64,000 nt of DNA from an uncultured Clostridia bacterium. Its GTDB lineage: Bacteria; Bacillota; Clostridia; Christensenellales; Borkfalkiaceae. Location: positions 1 to 64,000 of the forward strand of contig CANRAD010000010.1 in assembly GCA_947628505.1 (NCBI GenBank), in the 5' to 3' direction. The notes below the pieces were generated by a model, which saw only the letters and a list, made by a program, of their open reading frames with translations, was not told where the DNA came from and ran no database searches. Positions 1-8,312 of the stretch are shown piece by piece. Made by a program: the position numbers and the translations under genes. Each line of letters begins with the position of its first letter. Within the stretch, counting starts at the first letter, position 1.

Positions 1-102
1 TGGGATCCCGAGTCCTCTTTGAGCTTCACGCCGCAGGCCGACGGCCTCTATGTGGTCGGTGTCAAGGTCATCGACGAGACGGCTTTCAAGTCCATGCTTT
101 GA
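1..102 (+). CDS. C-terminal end of an unidentified protein (partial)
   Basis: An open frame enters from the left edge and stops with TGA at 100-102. The 33 visible residues (ending ETAFKSML) include the stretch DGLYVVGVKVIDE, which resembles the last beta strands of an Ig-like or PKD-like extracellular fold, but that is only an impression. Too little is present to name a function. The gene converges on the phosphoglucomutase gene, with about 200 bases between them. Confidence 0.5.
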   Translation, partial: WDPESSLSFTPQADGLYVVGVKVIDETAFKSML

Positions 103-225
103 AGAGTATGGCAAATCGGCGCCGACGGAAAGTCAGCGCCGATAAAATACCGCGCGACGGCGCGCGGATAAAGACAAATCGGTTTATAAGGTCTTTTAAA
201 GACTGCGTGCAAATCGATTTACGGC

Positions 226-260
226 AAAAAACGGCGGCGAGCTATTATGGCTCGCCGCCG
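226..260 (-). terminator. Rho-independent terminator of the phosphoglucomutase gene
   Basis: An 11-base-pair stem, CGGCGGCGAGC against GCTCGCCGCCG with a 7-base loop, is followed on the minus strand by a run of six T (231-226). It lies about 40 bases past the minus-strand stop codon at 301. Confidence 0.8.
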
Positions 261-300
261 TATCAGTTAATTGGTCGGAAATAATCTCGCCCGCGCGCGT

Positions 301-2022
301 TTAAACGCCGAGGAGCTGTTTTGCGGCCGCCTGCATTTTTTCAAGCGCGGTTTCCGCAGATTGTTTGTTGTTCGCCTTTACGGAGAAATATATTTTGAGC
401 TTGGGCTCCGTGCCGGAAGGGCGAACGCATATGAAACTGCCGTTTTCGAGTTCGTAGTAAACGCAGTTCGTGAGAGGCGAGCCTATTTCGGAAGTCTTGC
501 CGGTCTCAACGTCGGTCTTGATATTCTTGGAATAGTCGCGCACGGTCGTAACCTTGTAGATATCGAAAGAAGTCGCGGGATTTACTTTGAGGCTGTCGAC
601 GACTTTGTTCATATCGTCCATCGCGTGCAATCCCTTGAAAGGCACGGAGATATTGCAGTCGAGCACGTAGCCGTATTCGGCGTAAATTTCCTGCAATCTC
701 TGATAAACCGTTTTGCCGACGGAAGTATAGTAGCATACCATTTCCGCGCAGAGCATTGAAGCCACCACGGCGTCCTTATCGCGCGCATGCGTGCCGCGAA
801 GGTATCCGCAGCTCTCTTCGAATCCGAACACATAGGTGTGGGAGTGATCTTTCTCCCAGAGTTTTATTTTTTCGCCTATGAACTTGAAGCCCACGGGCAC
901 TTCGAAGAGTTCTACTCCGAACTTGTTGCATATGGCCTTTGCCATGCCGGTGGTAACGAACGATTTGACCACCGCGGCGTTCGCGGGCAGAGCGTTTTCC
1001 TCTTTAAGACGAGTGAGTATGTAGTCGAGGAGGAGAATACCCACCTGGTTGCCTGAAAGCGCCTCGAATTCGCCCTCCTTGTTTTTTACGGCCACGCCGA
1101 GTCTGTCGCTGTCGGGATCGGTTCCGAACACAACGGTCGCGCCTATCTTGTCGGCGAGCGCTATGCCCATGGAAAGGGTTTCCTTGAATTCGGGATTGGG
1201 AACTTCGACGGTGGAGAATGAGGTGTCCTTTTTGGTCTGCTCTTCGACAACCGTAGCGTTTATGCCTATCTTTTTAAGAATAGTGGTAACGGGGATATAT
1301 CCGGAACCGTGCACGGGCGTATATACGAGTTTTAAGTCTTTGCCGTATTTTTTGATTGCTTTTTTGGAAATCGTGAGCTTTGTGAGCTCTTTATAGTACT
1401 GTTTATCCACTTTCGCGGGAACGGGTTTTATATATTTTTTAATCTGTTCCTCGGTGGGCGCGGGCGTTCCGAGATAATCGGTGATGCCCTTGATGTATTC
1501 AACCACGACGGCGGTGTCCTCGGGGCTCATCTGAGCGCCGTCCGCGCCGTAAACTTTATATCCGTTATATTGTTTGGGATTATGCGAAGCGGTAACCATT
1601 ATGCCCGCGTAAGTGTTGAGATTTCTCACAGCGAACGAGAGCATGGGCACGGGATGCACGTCGTCGAAAAGATATGCCGTAATGCCGTTTGCCGCAAGCA
1701 CTTCCGCCGCGGCGCGCGCGAATTCGTCGCTTTTGAGGCGCGTGTCGTAGGAAATAACCACGCCGCGGGATACGGCTTCCGCGCCCTGTTTCAATATGAA
1801 CTGCGAAAGTCCCTGAGTTGCGCGTTTAACGGTGTAAACGTTCATCATGTTCGTGCCGTAGCCGATAATGCCGCGCATACCGGCTGTCCCGAACGCGAGT
1901 TCCGCGCCGAAACGATATTCGATATCTTCGTTGTTGCCCTTTAATTCGGAAAGCTCTTTTTTCGCTTCGGCGTTGAGCCGTTTGTCTCCGAGCCAGCTTT
2001 CATAGGTCTTTATGTAATCCAT
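301..2022 (-). CDS. pgcA: Phospho-sugar mutase (phosphoglucomutase/phosphomannomutase)
   Basis: Interconverts hexose 1- and 6-phosphates in the cytosol, feeding envelope polysaccharide and glycogen precursors. The 573-residue protein is the usual length of the Firmicute PgcA type. All four family signatures are visible in order: the phosphoserine loop TASHNPKQYNGYKVY, the metal-binding loop GTDPDSDRLG, the sugar-binding loop FGFEESCGY and the C-terminal phosphate-binding loop RPSGTEPKLKIYF. The start at 2022 is chosen because AAGGAGG lies a few bases before it; an in-frame ATG at 2043 lies upstream of that ribosome binding site and is unlikely to be used. Glucose versus mannose preference cannot be told from sequence. 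Confidence 0.93.
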   Translation of the reverse strand: MDYIKTYESWLGDKRLNAEAKKELSELKGNNEDIEYRFGAELAFGTAGMRGIIGYGTNMMNVYTVKRATQGLSQFILKQGAEAVSRGVVISYDTRLKSDEFARAAAEVLAANGITAYLFDDVHPVPMLSFAVRNLNTYAGIMVTASHNPKQYNGYKVYGADGAQMSPEDTAVVVEYIKGITDYLGTPAPTEEQIKKYIKPVPAKVDKQYYKELTKLTISKKAIKKYGKDLKLVYTPVHGSGYIPVTTILKKIGINATVVEEQTKKDTSFSTVEVPNPEFKETLSMGIALADKIGATVVFGTDPDSDRLGVAVKNKEGEFEALSGNQVGILLLDYILTRLKEENALPANAAVVKSFVTTGMAKAICNKFGVELFEVPVGFKFIGEKIKLWEKDHSHTYVFGFEESCGYLRGTHARDKDAVVASMLCAEMVCYYTSVGKTVYQRLQEIYAEYGYVLDCNISVPFKGLHAMDDMNKVVDSLKVNPATSFDIYKVTTVRDYSKNIKTDVETGKTSEIGSPLTNCVYYELENGSFICVRPSGTEPKLKIYFSVKANNKQSAETALEKMQAAAKQLLGV

Positions 2023-2082
2023 TTTTTCCTCCTTGATATACATATAACGGTTTTTATCACATTATACCTCAATTAATTATAT

Positions 2083-2110
2083 AAAAAAATTTCCCCCTTG
2101 TAAAGGGGGA
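2083..2110 (-). terminator. Terminator of the rdgB-phosphodiesterase-membrane protein operon
   Basis: On the minus strand a CCCCC/GGGGG hairpin with a short loop is followed by AAATTTTTTTAT. It ends the operon whose last stop is at 2143, and lies just upstream of the phosphoglucomutase promoter region. Confidence 0.85.
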
Positions 2111-2142
2111 TATGAAAAAAAATCCGCTTAAAGTTTGATTTT

Positions 2143-3114
2143 TTATTCGAAATCGCCTTTGAAAAACTGCTCGCGCGTTATAACGCTTTCTTTCGCCGGC
2201 TTTATTACGGTGTTTTTGTCCACGAAATATTTTATCTCTTCCCTGTCGTAATAATTTACGAGTTCGAAGCTCACCAATATGACGTAGCTTGCGGGTATGG
2301 TAAGCAGCAGGCCGACGCCGAAAGTCGTCAGAAAAGCCGTTATGTTGACGCTCATTATTATCAGCACGAGCACCACAAAGTTCGAGAACACGTTGAAAGT
2401 CTTCTTGTTTTTTCTCGAAAACGTGTACTTGAAGGAGTTTTGCTGTCCCATCTTGCCGCGTATCAAAGCGGGCAGCCAATCGCAAGTGAACGTCATTTTA
2501 AACGATATGGCAACCACGACTATGAGCATAAAGAAGAACACGCCGATAAGCAGAGGCAACACTTTCATGAACACGAGATAATACACGAACGCGAACATCG
2601 CCGCCACGATTATTATATCGTAGAGCACAGAGAGCGGCACGTAAATGAGGTTGTAAACGGCGGCTTCTCTGAGATTTTTTATGAGCGTTCCCATAAAGGG
2701 TGAATTGGCGCGGAGCGCCATTTTGTCGTTTATGACGGCTGCGGTTGCATAGTTGCCTATCCCGGCGAACCATTTTTCTATAATGTAAACGAGCAGCAGC
2801 AACAATCCGGCGAGCACGAGTTGAACCATTCTCGTCTGCAACAGATATATGAACTGCGTGTAGGCCTTTTCCACTTTATCGGAAATGCCTCTCAGCGCTT
2901 CCACGTCCCCGTCTATGAGTTTGGCGATGAAATCGCGCACGCCGTTCACGAGCGTGTTCAGCTCTTCCGAGGCGATGAGCGAACCGACGAACGGATAAAC
3001 GCACGCGATCGCTATGCCCGAGAACACGAGCATTATGACGAGTCTGTATAAAAGCTGTTTATATGTAACGGAGAAATTGTCCACGAACACGTGGAAAGTG
3101 TGTTTGAATTTCAT
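2143..3114 (-). CDS. Polytopic membrane protein of unknown function
   Basis: A 323-residue protein with about six hydrophobic segments (roughly residues 24-46, 100-120, 160-185, 187-215, 243-270 and 273-293), so an integral membrane protein. A soluble stretch around residues 50-95 and a charged C-terminal tail are visible. I do not recognise the family. It is the last gene of a three-gene operon: its ATG overlaps the stop of the metallophosphoesterase gene by four bases, and GAGAGGAATTT precedes the start. The context (housekeeping nucleotide hygiene) does not reveal a role. Confidence 0.75.
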   Translation of the reverse strand: MKFKHTFHVFVDNFSVTYKQLLYRLVIMLVFSGIAIACVYPFVGSLIASEELNTLVNGVRDFIAKLIDGDVEALRGISDKVEKAYTQFIYLLQTRMVQLVLAGLLLLLVYIIEKWFAGIGNYATAAVINDKMALRANSPFMGTLIKNLREAAVYNLIYVPLSVLYDIIIVAAMFAFVYYLVFMKVLPLLIGVFFFMLIVVVAISFKMTFTCDWLPALIRGKMGQQNSFKYTFSRKNKKTFNVFSNFVVLVLIIMSVNITAFLTTFGVGLLLTIPASYVILVSFELVNYYDREEIKYFVDKNTVIKPAKESVITREQFFKGDFE

Positions 3115-3593
3115 AAATTCCTCTCATCGGGATAAACGATTTTGGCGACGGACTTATTGCCGTTCACAACGAGATAGCAGTAGCTCTTGCGCGAATATCT
3201 CGAAAACGTTCCCGGGTTTATGACGAGAACTCCGCATATTTCGTGCTCAACGGCTCTGTGGGTATGCCCGTAGAGCGCCGCCGAACAGCCGAGTTCTTTC
3301 GCTCGTTCCACAATTTTATCTTCGGTGTATCTGACGGAATATCTGTGTCCGTGGCAAGCGAAGATTTTAACGTTTTCAACGGTCAGAACGAGTTCGTCCT
3401 CGCCGAGATTTTCGGGATCGCAGTTGCCGTTTACAACGTAGGTTTTATCGGGGAACGCCGAACTCAGATAACGCCCGTCCGCGGAGGTGTCGCCGAGATG
3501 GATAATCATATCACATTCCGAGAACACCCCGAAGAGTTCGTCGACGCCCCGTCTGTTTCCGTGGGTGTCCGAAATAACGGCTATCGTCTTCAT
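3111..3593 (-). CDS. YfcE/MJ0936-type metallophosphoesterase
   Basis: A 160-residue calcineurin-like phosphoesterase. The metal-ligand motifs are intact: ISDTHGN (residues 7-13), the HLGDT block, GNCDP and the double-histidine GHTHRA near the C terminus. Family members hydrolyse phosphodiesters, and the natural substrate is generally unknown. It overlaps rdgB by four bases upstream and the membrane protein by four bases downstream. The rdgB-phosphoesterase pairing is common in Firmicutes. No strong ribosome binding site precedes it, consistent with translational coupling. Confidence 0.9.
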   Translation of the reverse strand: MKTIAVISDTHGNRRGVDELFGVFSECDMIIHLGDTSADGRYLSSAFPDKTYVVNGNCDPENLGEDELVLTVENVKIFACHGHRYSVRYTEDKIVERAKELGCSAALYGHTHRAVEHEICGVLVINPGTFSRYSRKSYCYLVVNGNKSVAKIVYPDERNL

Positions 3594-4159
3594 ATTTTGT
3601 TTCTGAGGTCCTGCAAAGCGCGGAAGCGGTGGGAAACGGAGTTTTTCTCCTCGTCGCTCGCCATTCCGAAGCTCTTTTTAAGGTCGTCGGAGAAGAAGAG
3701 CGAATCGTAGCCGAACCCGTTGGAACCTATTTCTTCATAGAGAATTCTTCCGTAAGTTCTTCCCTCGCCGAAATATGTATGACCGTCCGGCATGTAGAGG
3801 CATACGGCGCACTCGAAATGCGCGTGTCTGTCGTATACGTTCTCCATTCTCTTTAAAAGCAATTTTCTGTTTTCGGCCTCGCCCTCGCCGGAGAACCTTG
3901 CCGAATATATGCCGGGCGCGCCGTTAAGACCTTCCACGCACAGTCCGGAATCGTCGGCGAGCGAGGGCATTCCGTACATTTCGGCAATTGCCTTGGCCTT
4001 TATCTGCGCGTTTGCGCGGAAGTTTTTGCCCGTCTCTTCTATTTCGCCGTCGAACCCGAGGTCGTGCATCGAAACGATTTCCACGTCGTTGAAAATCTCT
4101 TTTATCTCGCGGATTTTGTTATTGTTGCCGCTCGCAACGGCTATTCTCTGTAATACCAT
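3590..4159 (-). CDS. rdgB: XTP/dITP diphosphatase (RdgB/HAM1 family)
   Basis: Hydrolyses non-canonical purine triphosphates (dITP, XTP) to monophosphates, keeping them out of DNA and RNA. The 189-residue protein has the family's N-terminal ASGNNNKIREI, the central LADDSGLCVEGLNGAPGIYSARF region (catalytic aspartates), GYDSLF and the C-terminal SHRFRAL. It is first in a three-gene operon. No Shine-Dalgarno sequence precedes the ATG, and the promoter -10 box ends only six bases before it, so the message may begin at or next to the start codon. Confidence 0.94.
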   Translation of the reverse strand: MVLQRIAVASGNNNKIREIKEIFNDVEIVSMHDLGFDGEIEETGKNFRANAQIKAKAIAEMYGMPSLADDSGLCVEGLNGAPGIYSARFSGEGEAENRKLLLKRMENVYDRHAHFECAVCLYMPDGHTYFGEGRTYGRILYEEIGSNGFGYDSLFFSDDLKKSFGMASDEEKNSVSHRFRALQDLRNKI

Positions 4160-4165
4160 AACAAT

Positions 4166-4194
4166 ATTATATAATAAATATTTGAAAATGTAAA
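4166..4194 (-). promoter_or_regulatory. Sigma-A type promoter of rdgB, probably leaderless
   Basis: Minus strand TTTACA, 17-base spacer, TATAAT. The last T of the -10 box is six bases from the rdgB ATG, so transcription should start at about the A of the start codon. Confidence 0.7.
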
Positions 4195-4198
4195 GGGC

Positions 4199-4693
4199 TT
4201 AATCCCATTTTAACGTATGCAGTTGCCCTTTTAAATTAAAGCCGTCGAAACCGAGCTGTCTGAGCCCCTCGTAAACGGCAATGGCCACGGAATTGGAGAG
4301 GTTCAGACTGCGCGTGTCGGCAATCATCGGTATTCTCAGACAGTTTTCTTCGTGCGCTTTCAGGAGTTCTTCCGGCAGTCCCTTCGTTTCCTTGCCGAAC
4401 ACGAGGAAGTCCCCTTTCGAAAACTTCTCGTCGGAATACGTCTTGCGCGCTTTTGTGGAAAAGAAGAAAAAGCGCGAACGGGGGAAGGCCGCAAACAGCT
4501 CCCCGATACCGTCGTAGTAAAAAATCTCCACGTCTTTCCAATAGTCCAGACCGGCGCGTTTGAGCTGTCTGTCGTTGACTTCGAATCCCAGCGGCCGCAC
4601 GAGATGCAGTCTGCACCCGGTCGCCGCGCAGGTCCTCGCGATATTCCCCGTATTCTGAGGTATTTCGGGCTCGACGAGCACAATATCGAACAT
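4199..4693 (-). CDS. trmL: tRNA (cytidine/uridine-34-2'-O)-methyltransferase TrmL (SPOUT)
   Basis: SPOUT-class enzyme that 2'-O-methylates the wobble nucleotide of tRNA-Leu isoacceptors using S-adenosylmethionine. The 164-residue protein has the N-terminal EPEIPQNTGNIARTCAATG motif, FGKETKGLPEEL in the middle and the C-terminal knot motif RSLNLSNSVAIAVYEGLRQ. The start at 4693 is preferred: AAGGAG is eight bases from it but only two from the alternative ATG at 4699. The gene is divergent from the phosphate transporter and appears monocistronic. Confidence 0.93.
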   Translation of the reverse strand: MFDIVLVEPEIPQNTGNIARTCAATGCRLHLVRPLGFEVNDRQLKRAGLDYWKDVEIFYYDGIGELFAAFPRSRFFFFSTKARKTYSDEKFSKGDFLVFGKETKGLPEELLKAHEENCLRIPMIADTRSLNLSNSVAIAVYEGLRQLGFDGFNLKGQLHTLKWD

Positions 4694-4786
4694 TCGCATA
4701 ACTCCTTATCGAAACGGTTTCGTTGCGGTTGTATTTCCCGCCGCTCGGTTATTTTACTTCAAAATTCAACAAATTGCAATTAATTA

Positions 4787-4816
4787 TTGACAATGCGCGC
4801 GAATAACTGTTACAAT
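4787..4816 (+). promoter_or_regulatory. Promoter of the Na/phosphate transporter gene
   Basis: TTGACA, 18-base spacer, TACAAT, about 40 bases before the start codon. Confidence 0.7.
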
Positions 4817-4863
4817 ATAAAAGGTGGAAATTTGCATTTCCGCCGAAAACCGGAGAGATGAAT

Positions 4864-6657
4864 ATGACGGCTTCACTTATGGCGTTAACGGCGAGCGACG
4901 CATTGACGATAGTCAATAATTTTCTTTTGCTGTTTGGCGGTATTGCGGCTTTTATAATCGGCATGAATATGATGGGCACCAACCTCGAAAAGGCGGCGGG
5001 CAGGCATATGCGCAGACTTATGGCCAAGGCCACCAAAAACCGCTTTTTGGGCGTAGGCACGGGCGCGGCTGTAACGGCTATCGTAACAAGTTCGTCTGCT
5101 ACCACCGTCATGATAGTCGGCTTCGTAAACGTGGGATTGATGACGCTTACTCAGGCCGTATCCGTTATAATGGGCGCAAATATAGGCACCACAATAACGG
5201 CGTTTATAACCGCAATTTCCACAACGGGCGGTACGCTTGAAATAACTTCCGTGTTTGCATGTCTCGCCTTTGCCGGCGTATTGATGAATATGCTCGGCAA
5301 GAAAGATATAATAAAATACGTCGGACTTATTCTCGCCGGACTCGGACTTATATTTATAGGTATGAATACCATGTCCGTTTCTATGGGCGAGCTTATGGCG
5401 GAAAAAGTTATATCTCATGACGCGACAGGCGAGGCCATTCTCGTCGACAATCCGATAGCCTCGTTCGTAAAAGGAATGTTTTCGGCAATAGGCGGCAACG
5501 CAAACGGAAATCTTACATGGCAGATACCTGTTTTGTTCCTTTTGGGCGCTGTGCTTACCGGGCTTGTACAATCGTCCGCCGCGGTAACGGCAATAGTTAT
5601 GTCGTTGGCTCGTGCGGAAGCGGTGGACTTACCTTTTGCGATGTTTGTAATTCTGGGCACCAACGTCGGCACATGCGTAACCGCTCTTTTGTCGTCGCTC
5701 GGCACGAATGTAAACGCGAGACGCACGGCTTTCGTACACTTTTCGTTCAATATTATAGGCGGCATAATCTTTATGATTCCGCTTGCATTTCCTTTTGTCA
5801 GCAACGGTATAGCAACCGTTTTACAATCCGTTACCGACGTAATTGCAATCCAGATTGCGCTGTTCCATATGTTCTTCAACATAGTAACAACGCTTATACT
5901 TTTGCCCTTCCAGAACATGCTCGTAAAGCTCGCCATGTTCGTCGTGCGCGATAAAAAAGGCGCCGCCGTTCAGGGTGTGGGAGAAGAGGACGAAACGCTC
6001 GACTACCGTCTCCTCAAAACTCCAGCCATAGCCATAGGTCAGGCGCGCAAGCAGATTGTCAAGATGGGCAACCTTGCCTTTGAAAACTATAAGCTCTCCC
6101 TCGAAATGCTCTTGTCGGGAGACTTGTCGAAAGCGGAGGACTTCGCGGAACGCGAAAAGCACATCAACGAATACAACCATTACATAAATTCTTATCTCGT
6201 AAAGCTCTCTTTGGAACCGCTGTCTCAGACGGACGAAAAGAAGCTGTCGTCGTTCTATCACGTAACCAGCGACCTCGAACGCATAGGCGATTATGCCGAA
6301 AACATAGTCGAGTATGCGCAGACGGCGGTAAAGGATAAAATAGTATTTTCCGAGCACGCTCTCGAAGAAATACGCGAAATGGATTCCCATCTCACAGAAC
6401 TGTACAAGTATGTGAAGATGTCCTTCGAGCGCATAAATTTGAGCTATCTTCGGAATATCGACATAGAGGAGCAGGCGACCGACAAGCTGTGCGTGCAGAT
6501 GCAGCAATCGCATCTGCGCCGTCTCACGGAGAACAGATGCACGGCGGAAGCGGGCGCGATTTTCCTGCAACTTGCAATAAACATGGAGCGCATAGGCGAC
6601 CACATGAAGAATATCTCCAATTCGGTCAAAGACTACGCTCCTCCCGTAAAACAATAG
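4864..6657 (+). CDS. Na+/phosphate cotransporter family protein with PhoU-like tail
   Basis: Predicted secondary Na+-driven phosphate symporter of the NptA/PNaS type. The N-terminal ~350 residues hold the duplicated membrane domain with the two paired QSS/TSSSA-type repeats (VTSSSATTVMIVGF and VQSSAAVTAIVMSLA), each followed by a GANIGTT/GTNVGT turn. The C-terminal ~220 residues are a PhoU-like helical domain (repeated ERIGDYAENI and ERIGDHMKNI motifs, about residues 455 and 570). Start: GGAG at 4852-4855 is eight bases from ATG 4864 but almost abuts ATG 4858, so 4864 is chosen (597 residues). It stands alone between trmL and the MATE gene. Cation specificity is inferred from family. Confidence 0.9.
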   Translation: MTASLMALTASDALTIVNNFLLLFGGIAAFIIGMNMMGTNLEKAAGRHMRRLMAKATKNRFLGVGTGAAVTAIVTSSSATTVMIVGFVNVGLMTLTQAVSVIMGANIGTTITAFITAISTTGGTLEITSVFACLAFAGVLMNMLGKKDIIKYVGLILAGLGLIFIGMNTMSVSMGELMAEKVISHDATGEAILVDNPIASFVKGMFSAIGGNANGNLTWQIPVLFLLGAVLTGLVQSSAAVTAIVMSLARAEAVDLPFAMFVILGTNVGTCVTALLSSLGTNVNARRTAFVHFSFNIIGGIIFMIPLAFPFVSNGIATVLQSVTDVIAIQIALFHMFFNIVTTLILLPFQNMLVKLAMFVVRDKKGAAVQGVGEEDETLDYRLLKTPAIAIGQARKQIVKMGNLAFENYKLSLEMLLSGDLSKAEDFAEREKHINEYNHYINSYLVKLSLEPLSQTDEKKLSSFYHVTSDLERIGDYAENIVEYAQTAVKDKIVFSEHALEEIREMDSHLTELYKYVKMSFERINLSYLRNIDIEEQATDKLCVQMQQSHLRRLTENRCTAEAGAIFLQLAINMERIGDHMKNISNSVKDYAPPVKQ

Positions 6658-6754
6658 CGGCTGTGCCCCGAAGCCGGCCCTCGCGCGGCCGAGTTTTCGA
6701 CGCGCGGCGAAGAGTTCCGGATTGAAAAATATTTTTGTCCGCGGCCGCGTTCGG

Positions 6755-6783
6755 TTGACAAATTTTGCGGAAAAATATATAAT
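6755..6783 (+). promoter_or_regulatory. Consensus promoter upstream of the MATE gene
   Basis: Perfect TTGACA, 17-base spacer, perfect TATAAT. The start point should be near 6790. A strong terminator hairpin follows about 16-20 bases later, before the MATE gene. Confidence 0.85.
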
Positions 6784-6805
6784 GACAATATACAATGCGT
6801 GGCTG

Positions 6806-6848
6806 AAAAAGGCGTAAATCCAATTGGATTTACGCCTTTTTTTTGTTG
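6806..6848 (+). terminator. Strong terminator/attenuator between promoter and MATE gene
   Basis: A perfect stem of at least 12 pairs, GGCGTAAATCC-AATT-GGATTTACGCC, extended by A/T pairs and followed by a run of T (6837-6844). It lies downstream of the consensus promoter at 6755, so it either attenuates the MATE gene or ends a very short transcript. The flanking A tract makes it plausible in both directions. Confidence 0.85.
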
Positions 6849-6884
6849 TTTTACGGCTTGAAACCGCGCATTTCGGAGGGTTTA

Positions 6885-8270
6885 ATGGAAGAAAAAGAAA
6901 CAAATAAAATGTCGTCGCAACCCGTATGCGGGCTCATATGGAAAATGGGATTGCCCATGATAATTTCCATGGTATTGCAAGCCGTCTACAATATCGTGGA
7001 CACCGCTTTCCTTATAAACATGGGCGAAAACGGCGTTGAAGGCAATCTCGCCCTTACGTTCGCCTTTCCCGTGCAGTTGCTCATAATCGCAGTCGGGGTG
7101 GGCACGGGCGTAGGCGTCAACGCGTTGCTTTCGAAGTCGCTCGGCGAGGGAAACGCGGAGAAATCCGAGAGAGCGGTGGGGAACGGCATTTTCCTCGGCA
7201 TAATTATCTATATCGCGTTTTTGCTGTTCGGATTGTTCGGCGCGCGGCCGTTTATCGCCATGCAGGCGCAGGGCAATGAACTCGTAACGGATATGGGAGG
7301 GGAATATCTCTCTGTCTGCTGTTGTTTTTCCTTCGGAGCCGTGGGATTTGCGGTGTACGAACGCTTTTTGCAAAGCACGGGCAAGACGATGTGCTCAACA
7401 ATAGCCCAGATAGCCGGCGCGGCGACGAATATAGTTCTCGATTACGTTTTTATCTATCCTTTGAAAATGGGGATAGCCGGCGCGGCATTGGCCACGGTCG
7501 CCGGCCAGATTTTGTCGCTTGTAACGGCAATGCTGTTCCATTATCTCTCGAACAAGGAACTGCACAATTCTTTGAAAGCAATCTTGCCGAGCGCCTCCGT
7601 GATAAGGAAAATTTATCATATCGGCTTTTCTGCGGCGCTTATGCAGGGGCTCCTTTCCGTTATGATGCTGGGTGTAAATCTCATTCTCGGCACTGCGAGC
7701 AATCCTTCCGTCATTCAGGGCGGCTTCGGGATTTATTATAAAGTCATGCAGTTTGCGCTGTTCGCGTGCTTCGGACTTTCCAACACCGTAATTTCTCTGC
7801 TCTCCTACAATTACGGACGGGGCGACGCGTCCCGCTCCCGCGAGTGCGTAAAGTGGGGGATAATAAGCTCCGCCGCGGTCGCTGCTGTCATTGCCGTCTT
7901 ATTCGAAATTCTCGCCCGTCCGCTGGCCGAGCTGTTCGGCGCTGCGAGCGGCAACGCGGGCGCGGAAATCACGAAAGTTGTAACGCTCGCCATAAGAATA
8001 GCGAGCGCGGGCTATGTTTTCATGGCGTTCAGCGTGGCGGTTCAGGGCGTTTTGCAGGCTCTCGGCTACGCCTTTTATCCGCTCATTATCTCATGTCTGC
8101 GGCTTGCCGTTTTTGTATTTCCCGCCGTATGGATTTTCACGCTTTCCGATAACGCGGCAAGCATCGTATGGTGGGCTTTTCCCCTTTCGGAACTGTTCAC
8201 GGCGGCGATTTCTCTTGTGTTCGTGCTGTCTGCTATGCGCAAAAGGCGCTTGACGGCCGTCGGCGTCTGA
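6885..8270 (+). CDS. MATE family efflux transporter
   Basis: Predicted Na+- or H+-coupled exporter of cationic drugs or metabolites in the cytoplasmic membrane. The 461-residue protein matches the family length, with about twelve hydrophobic segments in two related halves. The N-terminal ...GLIWKMGLPMIISMVLQAVYNIVDTAF is the typical MatE opening. The start at 6885 is set by CGGAGGG five bases upstream, and upstream in-frame ATGs lack such a site. Expression probably passes through the attenuator-like hairpin at 6806-6848. Substrate is unknown. Confidence 0.9.
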   Translation: MEEKETNKMSSQPVCGLIWKMGLPMIISMVLQAVYNIVDTAFLINMGENGVEGNLALTFAFPVQLLIIAVGVGTGVGVNALLSKSLGEGNAEKSERAVGNGIFLGIIIYIAFLLFGLFGARPFIAMQAQGNELVTDMGGEYLSVCCCFSFGAVGFAVYERFLQSTGKTMCSTIAQIAGAATNIVLDYVFIYPLKMGIAGAALATVAGQILSLVTAMLFHYLSNKELHNSLKAILPSASVIRKIYHIGFSAALMQGLLSVMMLGVNLILGTASNPSVIQGGFGIYYKVMQFALFACFGLSNTVISLLSYNYGRGDASRSRECVKWGIISSAAVAAVIAVLFEILARPLAELFGAASGNAGAEITKVVTLAIRIASAGYVFMAFSVAVQGVLQALGYAFYPLIISCLRLAVFVFPAVWIFTLSDNAASIVWWAFPLSELFTAAISLVFVLSAMRKRRLTAVGV

Positions 8271-8271
8271 A

Positions 8272-8308
8272 TAAAAAAACGGCGGATAAAACCGCCGTAA
8301 TTTTTTTG
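8272..8308. terminator. Bidirectional terminator between convergent genes
   Basis: Stem ACGGCGG/CCGCCGT (8279-8298) flanked by A7 on the left and T7 on the right, so it can stop both the MATE gene (+) and the membrane protein gene (-). Confidence 0.85.
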
Positions 8309-8312
8309 CGAA

